From Candidatus Gastranaerophilales bacterium (GTDB taxonomy: Bacteria > Cyanobacteriota > Vampirovibrionia > Gastranaerophilales > Gastranaerophilaceae): a DNA stretch of 7,038 bases. Position 1 is the first letter of the stretch; each line of letters begins with the position of its first letter. This document shows positions 7,036 to 7,038 of this stretch, piece by piece. A program made the translations under genes and the position numbers. Location of the stretch: the NCBI GenBank assembly GCA_900552525.1, contig UNSK01000072.1:1-7038 (forward strand), given 5' to 3'. Under the pieces are notes generated by a model that made no database searches, was not told the DNA's origin, and saw only the letters and a program-made list of their open reading frames with translations.

Positions 7036-7038
7036 GAT

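Noticed and set aside
1..7038. Mobile element, defence island or CRISPR content
   Set aside because: No transposase, integrase, toxin-antitoxin pair, repeat array or terminal inverted repeats are visible. Three of five genes are housekeeping genes.

Overview
The window is an AT-rich stretch of bacterial chromosome with five complete protein genes and almost no spare DNA. Three are core genes: glyA (serine hydroxymethyltransferase), a WecA/TagO-type undecaprenyl-phosphate sugar-1-phosphate transferase, and clpB (protein disaggregase). The other two encode proteins I cannot name from a characterised family. I see no rRNA, tRNA, CRISPR array, insertion sequence, attachment site or origin.

Organism: both uncharacterised proteins start with a polar, Asn-rich stretch ending in an I-(S/N)-F-x-G-x-N motif. 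From memory, this N-terminal style is common in the gut, non-photosynthetic relatives of cyanobacteria (Melainabacteria / Candidatus Gastranaerophilales). Low GC, the WecA-type enzyme and a cyanobacterium-like gene density are compatible with that. This is a recollection-based inference, not a demonstrated placement.

Layout: position 1 opens with an intrinsic terminator for an unseen plus-strand gene. A plus-strand gene (69-695) encodes a GNAT-fold-like protein. Its stop codon directly abuts the stop codon of the minus-strand wecA gene (696-1766). wecA lies 14 bases behind glyA (1781-3016), and the two form a minus-strand operon driven from a clear promoter and Shine-Dalgarno site at about 3020-3080. 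A 136-base divergent spacer separates glyA from a plus-strand gene (3153-4376) whose protein has a helical N-terminal half and a C-terminal half with protein-kinase-like features. That gene converges on clpB (4389-6983, minus), with 12 bases between them. A minus-strand terminator there uses the end of clpB as part of its hairpin. The clpB -10 box and ribosome binding site lie at the right edge.

How the genes relate: glyA supplies one-carbon units and glycine, and WecA starts a lipid-linked cell-surface glycan. They share a transcript but not a pathway; the pairing resembles a glyA/wecA neighbourhood seen in other bacteria. ClpB is an independent stress gene. The two lineage-type proteins are the least ordinary content, being unrelated folds that carry the same kind of N-terminal tag.
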